From the NCBI RefSeq assembly GCF_003002095.1, contig NZ_PVZC01000003.1, forward strand, positions 434,001 through 498,000: a stretch of DNA of 64,000 nucleotides. The letters are read 5' to 3'. The notes beneath the pieces are model-generated. The model had not been told where the DNA came from and made no database searches. It saw only the letters and a program-made list of their open reading frames with translations. The stretch comes from Allonocardiopsis opalescens (GTDB taxonomy: Bacteria > Actinomycetota > Actinomycetes > Streptosporangiales > Streptosporangiaceae). Below, in pieces: positions 51,090 to 59,051 of this stretch; position 1 is the stretch's first letter, and the number at the start of each line of letters is the position of its first letter. The translations under genes and the position numbers were made by a program.

Positions 51090-52070
51090 TCAGCGTCCCG
51101 ACTCAATCAAGGGCGCGAGTCCGTCGAGCAGGTGCTTCATGCCGAGCTCGAAGAGGGCGTGCACGTCGGGCGGCCCCGAGATGCTGAAGGTGAGGGGAAA
51201 GCCGCCCTGGGCGGCGATCCGCAGGAACTCCTGGCCCCGTGACCGCCACCAGTGTTCGGCGTCCAGCCCGAACTCGTACTCCTCCACCACCGCCCGGGTG
51301 CCCTGGAGCGCCATGCCGGAGGTGTAGGCGGACACGAAGGTGAGGATCGCCATGGCCTCGTCCGGGGAGCGCCCCTGGGCCGTGATGACCCTCATCATCC
51401 ACTCGGCGTTCTGCACCAGCCCGGGGGCCTGGACCGACCCGGCGAGCGGGGTCAGCCGGACGGCCCAGGGGTGCCTCCGGTAGATGTCCCACTCGGCCCG
51501 CAGCGCCAGTTCGAGGGCTTCGCGCCAGTCGCCGGGCGGCGGCTCGGGCAGCGCCCGCTCGGTGTAGATCTGGTCGATCATCGCCGTAACCAGGGCGTCC
51601 TTGCTGGCGACGTGGCGGTACAGGGCCATGGTGCTCACCCGCAGTTCGGTGGAGACCCTGCGCATGGACAGGCCGTCGACGCCCTCGGCGTCGGCGATGG
51701 CGATCGCGGCGCCGATGATGGCCTCCCTGGTCAGCGCGGCCTTGGCGCCGGGACGGCGCTCGGCACTCTCCGGCGGACGCGAGGGCTCCCGCCTCCCATG
51801 GGGGCCGGGCGGCCTCGCGGCCGGGGCGGGCGCGCCCCGCACGACGGTGCCCACCCCGCGCACCGCTTCGACCAGGCCCTCCCGGCGCAGGGCCGCCAGC
51901 GCCTTGGTGGCGGTGGCCATGGCCACCCCCCACTCGCGGACGATCTCCCTGGTCGAGGGCACCCGCTCGCCCGGCCGCAGCTCCCCGGCACCGATCCGTG
52001 CCCGGATGTCGGCGACGACCCGTGCGTAGGGCGGCAACTCCCCTTGGGAGTCCGGCGCGGCCGCGGACAT
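51090..52070 (-). CDS. GntR-TetR fusion transcriptional regulator
   Basis: A 326-residue regulator with two DNA-binding units. Residues 12-80 are a GntR winged helix (YARVVADIRARIGAGELRPG, STREIVREWGVAMATATKAL). After a Pro/Arg linker, residues 110-165 are a TetR helix-turn-helix (IIGAAIAIADAEGVDGLSMR, STMALYRHVASKDAL) followed by a TetR C-terminal effector domain with WREALELALRAEWDIYRRHP. Such fusions are largely actinobacterial. ATG 52070 has GGGAGG just upstream. It diverges from a DUF418 membrane protein with two matching operator-like sites between them, so it most likely represses itself and that gene. Confidence 0.85.
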   Translation of the reverse strand: MSAAAPDSQGELPPYARVVADIRARIGAGELRPGERVPSTREIVREWGVAMATATKALAALRREGLVEAVRGVGTVVRGAPAPAARPPGPHGRREPSRPPESAERRPGAKAALTREAIIGAAIAIADAEGVDGLSMRRVSTELRVSTMALYRHVASKDALVTAMIDQIYTERALPEPPPGDWREALELALRAEWDIYRRHPWAVRLTPLAGSVQAPGLVQNAEWMMRVITAQGRSPDEAMAILTFVSAYTSGMALQGTRAVVEEYEFGLDAEHWWRSRGQEFLRIAAQGGFPLTFSISGPPDVHALFELGMKHLLDGLAPLIESGR

Positions 52071-52106
52071 CGGCCTCCCCTTCCGATCCTGTTCCACTCC
52101 CACCGA

Positions 52107-52198
52107 GTGTACTAGTGCACATGGCGTCGGGGCGCACCTGGCCCGGGACGCCGGAACGCGCCGACGGAACTCCTCTCCGTCCATGGTGCACTAGTGCG
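52107..52198. promoter_or_regulatory. operator pair TGYACTAGTGC in the divergent promoter
   Basis: GTGTACTAGTGCAC (52107-52120) and TGCACTAGTGCG (52187-52198) share the CACTAGT core; with flanks they form an inverted pair (CCATG.TGCACTAGT). The second lies just upstream of the DUF418 promoter and the first close to the regulator start. GntR/TetR sites of this sort are typical. Confidence 0.55.
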
Positions 52199-52227
52199 AT
52201 GGCCTGGAATGACCAGCAAAAACGGCT

Positions 52228-52256
52228 TTGCTTGGACGGGATTGGCTGTTTATTGT
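52228..52256 (+). promoter_or_regulatory. promoter of the DUF418 gene
   Basis: TTGCTT (52228-52233), 17 bp, TATTGT (52251-52256) in a short AT-rich stretch. The operator at 52187-52198 lies directly upstream. It leaves a leader of about 90 nt. Confidence 0.45.
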
Positions 52257-52353
52257 GTACGCGCACGCGTGCCGCATCGAAGTGTGCAGTCGACTGCTCG
52301 GCTCGTGTACGCCGTCCAACTCCCGTGAACCCACGGCCCTTCCGGAGGCCACC

Positions 52354-53526
52354 ATGTCCCGCACGCCCACGTCCGAGCACGCCGCCTCGGACGGCCCGGC
52401 ACGCCCGCTCGCGCTCGACCGCCGCGCCCTGGCCCCGGACCTGGCCCGCGGCGTCATGCTGCTGGTCATCGCGCTCGCGCACGCCCACCTGTTCACCGTG
52501 TTCATCGGCGGCCCCGACAAGGCGCCCACCGTCGCGGACCGGATCGCCACCGCGGGCACGGTCATGTTCGTCGACCTGCGCGGCTATCCCATGTTCGCGG
52601 CCCTGTTCGGCTACGGCCTCGCCCAGATCCACCGCCGCTGCCGCGAACAGGGACTGGCCTGGCCCCGGATCCGCCGCCTGCTGCGCCGGCGCGGCCTCTG
52701 GCTGGTCGTCTTCGGGCTGGCGCACACCGTGCTGCTCTTCCCCGGGGACATCCTGGCCGTCTACGGCCTGGTGGCGCTGCTCCTGGTCGGCGTGCTGCGG
52801 CTGCGCGACCGCACCCTGGTGCTGCTGGCGGTGCTCTGGCTCCCGGTGGCCGCGGCCGCGCACGCCCTGGTCGCCGCCGACGACGCCATGACGGGCGGCG
52901 GTATGCCGCGGCTGCCGGACGGCTTCGTCAACGAACTCCTCTTCCGCCTGTCCCTGTTCTCGATCCTGGGCGTGATGATGTTCATCAGCACCCTGGTCCC
53001 GTTCGTGATCGGGGTGCTGGCGGCCCGGCACCGGCTCCTGGACCGGCCGCACGAACACCTGCGGCTGCTGCGCGCGGTCGCGTTCATCGGCGTCCCCCTG
53101 GCCGCCCTGGGCGGGCTCCCCCTGGCCCTGGACGAGGCGGGGGTGTGGGCCGGCGCCTCACCCGGGGACGTGCTGGTCACCACCGCTCTGCACCAGGTGA
53201 GCGGCTACGCGGGCGGCCTGGGCTACGCGGCGCTGATCGCCCTGGCCGCCGTCCGCCCCGGCCACCGGCAGGGGCCGGCGACCACGGCGCTGGCCGCGCT
53301 CGGCCGCCGCTCCATGACCTTCTACCTGGCCCAGTCGGTGGCGTGGGCGGTGCTCTTCTCCTCCTACACGCTGGACCTGCCGCTGACCTCGCCGGCCGTC
53401 GGCGCGGGCGTCGCGGTGGCCGTGTGGCTGACCACCGTGCTGCTCGCCGAGCTGATGCGCCGCCGGGACATGCGCGGGCCGGCCGAGGCGGCGCTGCGCC
53501 GACTCACCTACGGGCCGTCGCGCTGA
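52354..53526 (+). CDS. DUF418 integral membrane protein
   Basis: A 390-residue protein with about ten membrane helices. The N-terminal RALAPDLARGVMLLVIALAH and the C-terminal LAALGRRSMTFYLAQSVAWA are the DUF418 signature blocks, related to acyltransferase-3-like membrane proteins. The biochemical function is not established; neighbours often include TetR/GntR regulators, and a role in modifying or exporting lipids or drugs has been guessed. CGGAGG lies 7 nt before ATG 52354. Expression probably depends on the divergent fusion regulator. A strong hairpin ends the gene. Confidence 0.8.
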   Translation: MSRTPTSEHAASDGPARPLALDRRALAPDLARGVMLLVIALAHAHLFTVFIGGPDKAPTVADRIATAGTVMFVDLRGYPMFAALFGYGLAQIHRRCREQGLAWPRIRRLLRRRGLWLVVFGLAHTVLLFPGDILAVYGLVALLLVGVLRLRDRTLVLLAVLWLPVAAAAHALVAADDAMTGGGMPRLPDGFVNELLFRLSLFSILGVMMFISTLVPFVIGVLAARHRLLDRPHEHLRLLRAVAFIGVPLAALGGLPLALDEAGVWAGASPGDVLVTTALHQVSGYAGGLGYAALIALAAVRPGHRQGPATTALAALGRRSMTFYLAQSVAWAVLFSSYTLDLPLTSPAVGAGVAVAVWLTTVLLAELMRRRDMRGPAEAALRRLTYGPSR

Positions 53527-53553
53527 GCCGCCCGGAACTCCCGCGCGCACGGA

Positions 53554-53586
53554 GAAGGGCTCCGTCCATGCCGGACGGAGCCCTTC
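53554..53586. terminator. 14-bp perfect stem, 5-nt loop, bidirectional
   Basis: GAAGGGCTCCGTCC, ATGCC, GGACGGAGCCCTTC between the convergent DUF418 and PadR genes. Confidence 0.8.
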
Positions 53587-53643
53587 CCTGCCCGGCGCCG
53601 CCGGCGGTGCAGCCCCCGCGGCCACCGTCGGCGGCGCGGCGGG

Positions 53644-54420
53644 TCAGGACTCCGCCGGCTCCCCGCGCTCGCCGTCGGCGTCCTCGTCGCCGGGCTCGTC
53701 GGCGAGGATGCGGTACAGCGAGCGGCGCGTCTCGCGCAGCACCCGCTGGGCCGCCTCGATCTGCGCGGGGCTGCCGGCCGCGCTCACCTGGGCGGCGGCC
53801 GAGTGCAGGTGCGCCAGGAGTTCGTGCAGCTCGTAGGCGCTCTCGTCGACGGAGCCGGCGGCGATCTCCCAGGGCGGGGTCAGCGAACCGGCGCGCTCCT
53901 CGAGGTAGTCGCGGCCGGCCTGGGTGAGCGTGAAGCCGTTCTCGGCCGGCTGGACCAGGCCCTCCTCCTCCAGCTGCTGCAGCGCCGGGTACACCGAGCC
54001 GGGGCTCGGCCGCCACATGCCGTGGCTGCGCTCGGCCAGCTCGCGGATGAGCTGGTAGCCGTTGCGCTCGCGCTCGGCGAGCAGCAGCAGGATGCCGGCC
54101 CGCACGTCTCCGCGCCGCACCCGCGGCCGGCGCGGAGGCCCGCCGGGTCCGCCGTGGAAGCCGCCGAACATGAACGGGCCGAACGGGCCGGGCGGGAAGG
54201 GGCCGCCGGGGCCACCGGGGCCGCCGGGGCCGCCGAAGGGCCCGCGCCGCCGTCCGCGGCGCCTGCCGCCGCCCTCGCCGTGGTGCTCGGCGCGGCTCAT
54301 CGGCTCCGAGGGGTCGGCTTCGCGCCGGCCGCCCCAGCCGCCGGACTCGCCCCAGGGGCCCTTCCAGAACATCGCCCACCGGCCCTGCTCCGGGCCCGGC
54401 ATCGCGTGTGGCATGCCCAT
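53644..54420 (-). CDS. PadR-family regulator with Gly/Pro-rich N-terminal arm
   Basis: A 258-residue protein. Residues 1-100 are low-complexity (runs of Gly, Pro, Arg and Phe). The PadR winged helix follows: VRAGILLLLAERERNGYQLI, WRPSPGSVYPALQQLEEEGL, FTLTQAGRDYLEE. The C-terminal helix (SAYELHELLAHLHSAAAQVS) dimerises the protein. PadR proteins repress stress or transport genes and often themselves. AAAGGAGAG lies 5 nt before ATG 54420, and two palindromes at 54456-54481 are the likely autoregulatory site. No effector gene is adjacent on this strand. Confidence 0.85.
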   Translation of the reverse strand: MGMPHAMPGPEQGRWAMFWKGPWGESGGWGGRREADPSEPMSRAEHHGEGGGRRRGRRRGPFGGPGGPGGPGGPFPPGPFGPFMFGGFHGGPGGPPRRPRVRRGDVRAGILLLLAERERNGYQLIRELAERSHGMWRPSPGSVYPALQQLEEEGLVQPAENGFTLTQAGRDYLEERAGSLTPPWEIAAGSVDESAYELHELLAHLHSAAAQVSAAGSPAQIEAAQRVLRETRRSLYRILADEPGDEDADGERGEPAES

Positions 54421-54455
54421 GACACTCTCCTTTGCATCTTCGAACGTCTTAGAGT

Positions 54456-54481
54456 TATCGCGATACGTTGACGATATATCG
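54456..54481. promoter_or_regulatory. two palindromes, probable PadR operator
   Basis: TATCGCGATA (54456-54465) and CGATATATCG (54472-54481) are perfect palindromes 16 bp apart, centre to centre, 36 bp upstream of the PadR start. Both contain the ATCG/CGAT steps often seen in PadR sites. Confidence 0.6.
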
Positions 54482-54633
54482 GTAACTGGAGACTGGCAAG
54501 TGGCCTCCGCGAGGAAGAGGAGCCGGACGGCGCTGCCCCGTGCCGCCCGCCGCCGTCCGGACGGTGATCGCTAAGTTGGGAGGCGGCCCGCGGCGGACGC
54601 CCGCGGGCGGCCCGGCGGCAGCGAGGAGGCGCG

Positions 54634-55617
54634 ATGGCGTTCGTGGTGTACGGGGCGGGGGCCATCGGCGGGCTGCTCGGCGGCTCGCTCGCGCGTGCCG
54701 GGGAGGACACCGTGCTGATCGCGCGGGGCGCCAACCTCGCCGCGATCCGCGAGAACGGCCTGCGCATGGAGATCGCCGGACGTACCGAGACGGTCCGGGT
54801 GCGCACCGCCGAGGACCCCGCGTCCGCCGGCCTGCGCGCGGGCGACACCGTCATCCTCGCGATGAAGTCGCAGGACACCCCGGCCGCCGTCGAGGCGCTG
54901 GCCGACGCGGCGCCGCCCGGCATCGCGGTGGTCTGCGCGCAGAACGGCGTCGAGAACGAGCGGCTGGCCCTGCGCCACTTCGCCGAGGTGTACGGCATGT
55001 GCGTGCTCTGCCCGGCCACCCACCTGGAGCCCGGCGCGGTCAGCGCCTTCACCGAGCCCTACTACGGCGTCTTCGACCTCGGCCGGTACCCGCACGGCGG
55101 CGACGGCACCGCCGAGCGCATCGCCGAGGCCGTCACCGCCTCCGGTGCGCTGTCGCGGGTGCGGCCCGACATCATGCGGCTGAAGTACACCAAGCTGCTG
55201 GGCAACCTCGCCAACGCCGTCGAGGCGGCCTTCGGAGCCGACGCGCACGGCGAACTCGACGCCGACGCCGCCCGGCTGCGCCGGCTGGCCGAGGATGAGG
55301 GCCGCGCCGTCCTGGCCGCCATCGGGGTGGACCCGCTGCCCGCCGAAGAGTTCTGGGCCGACTACGCCGCGCTCACCCGGACCGAGCCGAGGCCGGACGC
55401 GGCCACCCGCGGCTCCACCTGGCAGAGCCTGCGGCGCGGCGCGGGCCGCGCCGAAGGCGACTACCTCAACGGCGAGATCGCGCTCCTCGGGCGGCTGCAC
55501 GGTGTGCCGACGCCCGTCAACGCCGAACTGCAGCGCCTCACCCGGCGGCTGGCCCGCACCGGGGCCGCGCCCGGCTCCGCCTCGGCCGCCGAGGTGCTGG
55601 CCCGCGCCGGGGCCTGA
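54634..55617 (+). CDS. ketopantoate reductase-family protein
   Basis: A 327-residue NADPH-binding protein. It starts FVVYGAGAIGGLLGG, then MKSQDTPAAVEAL, CAQNGVENER and KYTKLLGNLANAV, the last containing the catalytic Lys and Asn of PanE-like enzymes. The C-terminal domain is helical with STWQSLRRG. True PanE reduces 2-dehydropantoate in CoA synthesis; this one may be a paralogue, since no other pantothenate gene is near. GAGGAGG precedes ATG 54634. It converges with murA. Confidence 0.82.
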   Translation: MAFVVYGAGAIGGLLGGSLARAGEDTVLIARGANLAAIRENGLRMEIAGRTETVRVRTAEDPASAGLRAGDTVILAMKSQDTPAAVEALADAAPPGIAVVCAQNGVENERLALRHFAEVYGMCVLCPATHLEPGAVSAFTEPYYGVFDLGRYPHGGDGTAERIAEAVTASGALSRVRPDIMRLKYTKLLGNLANAVEAAFGADAHGELDADAARLRRLAEDEGRAVLAAIGVDPLPAEEFWADYAALTRTEPRPDAATRGSTWQSLRRGAGRAEGDYLNGEIALLGRLHGVPTPVNAELQRLTRRLARTGAAPGSASAAEVLARAGA

Positions 55618-55636
55618 CGGCGGCGCGGGCGGGCGC

Positions 55637-56953
55637 TCAGCCGGCGGGCTGCACCCGGCGCACGTGCAGGCCCAGTTCGCTGAACTGCTCCAGCGGGTGG
55701 TGGTAGCCGCGCTCGATGTGGTGCACCCCGCGCAGCGTCGAGGGGCTGCCCGCCACCGCCGCCGCCAGCACCGCGGAGAAGCCCGCGCGCACGTCGGGCA
55801 TGGTGACGTCGGCGCCGCGCAGCTTCGACACTCCGCGCACCACCGCGGAGTGGATGGCGTTGGTGTCGTGGAAGCGGCAGGCCGGCCCGCCCAGGCAGGT
55901 GTCGAAGACCTCGATCTCGCAGCCCATGCTCTGCAGCGCCGGCACGTACACCAGGCGGTTCTCGAAGACGGTCTCGTGCAGCACCGACATGCCCTCGGCC
56001 TGGGTGAACAGCACCACCAGCGGCGTCTGCCAGTCGGTGACGAAGCCCGGGTAGGTGTCGGTGTGCACCGCGGCCGAGCGCAGGCCGTCGGGCGCCGAGC
56101 CCATCACCCAGTCGTCGGTGATCTCGAAGCGGGCGCCCATCTTGGCCAGGGTGGTCAGCGCGGTGACCAGGCGGTCCTGCGGGCAGCCGTGCACCCGCAC
56201 CTCGCCGCCGGTGATCAGGCCCGCGACCAGGTAGGAGAAGGCTTCGAGGCGGTCGCCGCCGAGGGTGGTGGTGGCGCCGTGCAGCCGGTCGACGCCCTCG
56301 ATCACGAAGCGGCGGTCGGGGCTCATCTCGATCCGGGCGCCCATCCGCTGCAGGAAGAGCGCGAGGTCGATGATCTCCGGCTCCAGCGCCGCGCCGCGCA
56401 GCACGGTCTTGCCCTGGGCCAGCACCGCGGTGAGCAGCACCGTCTCGGTGGCGCCGACGCTCGGGTACGGCAGGTCGATGCGGGCGCCGTGCAGCCGGCT
56501 GGCCTTGGCCGTCACCCCGTTCTCGTCGACGCGCACCTCGGCGCCGAAGCGGCGCAGCGCGTCGACGTGGAAGTCGACGGGGCGCCGGCCGATGGGATCG
56601 CCGCCGACCAGCGGCAGCTCGGCCTCGCCGGTGAGGTGCAGCAGCGGGCCGAGCATCAGGATCGGGATGCGGTTCAGGCCGGTGAATGCCTCGGGCACCC
56701 GCGGCTCGGCGACCGGGCCCGGCACGACGGTGATCTCGCCGTCGGAGCGCTCCACGCCCATGCCCAGGGATTCCAGCATGGCCGCGGTGATCGCCACGTC
56801 GCCCACGTCGGGGGTGTTGCGCAGCGTGCTGGGGGAGTCGCCCAGCATCGCGGCCACCAGGTGCTTGGTGACGCCGTTCTTCGCGCCGCGGACGCTGATG
56901 TCGCCGCGCAGCGGGCCGGACGGTTCGATCTGCCACATCGCCTCAGAAGTCAC
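55637..56953 (-). CDS. murA: UDP-GlcNAc 1-carboxyvinyltransferase (MurA), Asp variant
   Basis: A 438-residue MurA that moves enolpyruvate from PEP to UDP-GlcNAc in peptidoglycan synthesis. Two-domain blocks: SVRGAKNGVTKHLVAAMLGD, GGDRLEAFSYLVAGLITGG, and HETVFENRLVYVPALQSMGC. In the active-site loop the usual Cys is Asp: GGDPIGRRPVDFH. The same change occurs in mycobacteria and gives natural fosfomycin resistance. TATCTT lies 7 nt before GTG 56953, which suggests a leaderless mRNA; earlier starts lack a binding site. The ECF sigma gene diverges upstream. Confidence 0.88.
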   Translation of the reverse strand: MTSEAMWQIEPSGPLRGDISVRGAKNGVTKHLVAAMLGDSPSTLRNTPDVGDVAITAAMLESLGMGVERSDGEITVVPGPVAEPRVPEAFTGLNRIPILMLGPLLHLTGEAELPLVGGDPIGRRPVDFHVDALRRFGAEVRVDENGVTAKASRLHGARIDLPYPSVGATETVLLTAVLAQGKTVLRGAALEPEIIDLALFLQRMGARIEMSPDRRFVIEGVDRLHGATTTLGGDRLEAFSYLVAGLITGGEVRVHGCPQDRLVTALTTLAKMGARFEITDDWVMGSAPDGLRSAAVHTDTYPGFVTDWQTPLVVLFTQAEGMSVLHETVFENRLVYVPALQSMGCEIEVFDTCLGGPACRFHDTNAIHSAVVRGVSKLRGADVTMPDVRAGFSAVLAAAVAGSPSTLRGVHHIERGYHHPLEQFSELGLHVRRVQPAG

Positions 56954-57101
56954 GCTCGCCAAGATACTCTTCACCGCTTGCCGCGACATGTCCGCTTTCG
57001 GGCGCGCCGGTGACCTTGCGCCGCCGGTCCGGAGCGGCCGAAGCCCGTGTTCACGGCGGTGCGGGAACCCGGACGGGGCGTGCGGACACGGAGGGGATGT
57101 G

Positions 57102-57752
57102 ATGGAACAGGCATCGACCGACGGCGAGCTGTGGCGGCTGGCCGCCGACGGGCGCGCGGAGGCCTTCGGCGCGCTCTTCGAGCGGCACGCGCGCGCCGTC
57201 TACAACCACTGCTTCCGCCGCACCGCGGACTGGTCCGCCGCCGAGGACCTGGTCTCGGTGGTCTTCCTGGAGGCGTGGCGGCGCCGCGGCGAGGTGCGCG
57301 TCGAGCGCGACTCGGCGCTGCCGTGGCTGCTCGGCGTGGCCAACAACGTGCTGCGCAACCGGCGGCGCTCACTGCGGCGACACGCCGCCGCGCTGGCCAG
57401 GCTGCCCGCGCCGCCCGCCGAGCCCGACCCCGCCGAGGGCGTGGCCGAGCGGGTGGACCTGGAGCGCCGGATGCGGCGGCTGGCGGCCGCGATGGAGCGG
57501 CTGCCGCTGCGCTACCGCGAGGTGGTGGAGCTGTGCCTGTGGTCGGGGCTCGGCTACGCGGAGGCCGCCGTCGCCCTCGGGGTGCCCGTCGGCACGGTGC
57601 GCTCCCGGCTCTCGCGCGCGAAGGCGCGGCTGCGGGCGCTCGGAGCGGCGGCCGAGGACGGGGCCGGGGACGCGGCGGAACCCGCCGGGCGCGGCGGACA
57701 CGGATGGGGTGGGCGCGGCACCGCGCTCCGGGTCTCGGAGGAGGGGACATGA
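57102..57752 (+). CDS. ECF-type RNA polymerase sigma factor
   Basis: A 216-residue sigma factor with region 2 (FGALFERHARAVYNHCFRRT, DWSAAEDLVSVVFLEAWRRR) and region 4 (LPLRYREVVELCLWSGLGYA, VALGVPVGTVRSRLSRAKAR). There is no region 3 or 1.1, so it belongs to the extracytoplasmic-function group. Its target genes are unknown. GGAGGGG lies 6 nt before ATG 57102. It overlaps the next gene (ATGA), whose membrane protein is probably its anti-sigma or sensor. Confidence 0.88.
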   Translation: MEQASTDGELWRLAADGRAEAFGALFERHARAVYNHCFRRTADWSAAEDLVSVVFLEAWRRRGEVRVERDSALPWLLGVANNVLRNRRRSLRRHAAALARLPAPPAEPDPAEGVAERVDLERRMRRLAAAMERLPLRYREVVELCLWSGLGYAEAAVALGVPVGTVRSRLSRAKARLRALGAAAEDGAGDAAEPAGRGGHGWGGRGTALRVSEEGT

Positions 57753-58630
57753 CGAACACGCCAGTGCCGGAGAAGGACCTTCCCGCGGCCCGTTTCGCCC
57801 AGCGGAAGGACCACCTGATGAGCGAGATCGAACGCGACGCGCGGCCGGGCCGGCGGCGCCTGGGCCGGTGGGCGGTCGGCGCCGCGGGCGCCCTCGTCCT
57901 GGCCGGGGGCGGGGCGGCCGTCGCCACCTACGTGTGGGACGGCGGCGGCGCGCCCGTCGCCACCCAGCTGAGCTGCCACACCAGCGGCGAGGGGCCGGGC
58001 AGCGGGAACGACATCTCCTGGATGTGGCAGACCACCGACCAGGACCCCGTCGACTTCTGCCGGGAGCAGTGGCTGGCGGGCGCCATCCGGACGGAGCTGG
58101 ACGGGGACGGCATGCTGCACGGCGAGCCGCGCGACCCGGGCCGCCTGGTCGCCTGCATCGACGAGGGCGGCTGGGTGGGGGTCTACCCGCTGGCCGCCGG
58201 GGAGTGCGCCGACATCGGCCTGGAACCGGTGCGCGAGGCCACCGAGACCGAGCGCGCGGAGGCCGTCGCGGTCCGCGCCCTCGCCCAGGAGCTGCACGAG
58301 ACGGCGCAGCCCGTGGACGAGTGCATCCCGCTCGCGGACCTCGGCGCGCGGATGGAGGAGGCGCTGGACCGGCACGGCCTCGACCACTGGACCGTCGCCC
58401 CGCCCCCCGGCGGCGCGGTCGACTGCGGCATGGCCGTCCCCAACGACGCCCGCGACCGCATCGAGCTGTTCCGCTACGTCCCGGACACCCCTGAGTACCG
58501 CGAGCGGTACCCGGAGGAGTTCGACGAGGCCCGGCCGGCCGACGGGGACGACTCCGCCGACGAGGAGGAGCCCACCGGCGAACCGGAGGGCGACACCGTC
58601 GTCAACCTCGATGGCGGTGCGCCCGAGTAG
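57749..58630 (+). CDS. membrane protein coupled to the ECF sigma factor, putative anti-sigma
   Basis: A 293-residue protein. Residues 1-40 are cytoplasmic (KDLPAARFAQRKDHLMSEIE), one membrane helix follows (about 42-62, WAVGAAGALVLAGGGAAVAT), and the rest is extracytoplasmic with six or so Cys and an acidic tail. No zinc-binding anti-sigma motif (HXXXCXXC) is visible, so the class is unusual. Coupling to the sigma gene by an ATGA overlap supports a regulatory partnership. The tail is rich in Asp, Glu and Pro. Confidence 0.6.
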   Translation: MTNTPVPEKDLPAARFAQRKDHLMSEIERDARPGRRRLGRWAVGAAGALVLAGGGAAVATYVWDGGGAPVATQLSCHTSGEGPGSGNDISWMWQTTDQDPVDFCREQWLAGAIRTELDGDGMLHGEPRDPGRLVACIDEGGWVGVYPLAAGECADIGLEPVREATETERAEAVAVRALAQELHETAQPVDECIPLADLGARMEEALDRHGLDHWTVAPPPGGAVDCGMAVPNDARDRIELFRYVPDTPEYRERYPEEFDEARPADGDDSADEEEPTGEPEGDTVVNLDGGAPE

Positions 58631-58737
58631 CCGCCCGGACGAGGACGGCCGCACGCTGGACGACGGCCGGTGGCCGCCCGCGCGGCCCGGACCGGTCCGG
58701 GCCGCGCGGGCGGTCGCGCGTAGCGGTTCCGGCCGCC

Positions 58738-58908
58738 GCGCGACCGGCCAGTCCACCACACCGCCGCCGTTCGGGCCAGGCCGCCGTCCACAGGAGTGCG
58801 GCCGAGCGGAGAGTTGTCCACACCCTGTGCGCGGGCCTGTCGAGGCGCAGGCCGGAGCGGAAGAATTGTCACAGGGGTGCCCCCCAGGGTGGGCGGGGGT
58901 ACGCACTC
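58738..58908 (-). repeat. intergenic DnaA-box repeat, copy H
   Basis: A 171-bp unit that matches the reverse complement of copy G across its length: GCGCGACCGGCCAGTCCACC, CCGTCCACAG, a perfect TTGTCCACA at 58814-58822, GAGCGGAAGAATTGTCACAG and GGTGGGCGGGGGTACGCACT. The gap 58631-59051 holds no gene. Confidence 0.8.
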
Positions 58909-59051
58909 GTGATTCCGGTTCCGGCACGGTGCGGAGCCGCCGCCCGGACGGTGCGGCCCTGGCCGGCGGACGTCGGGTGCGGCCCGGGACGGCGGTGCGG
59001 GCGGGGCGCGCCCGACGACGCGTTCGGGCCGCGGCTGCGACAATGCCGGGC

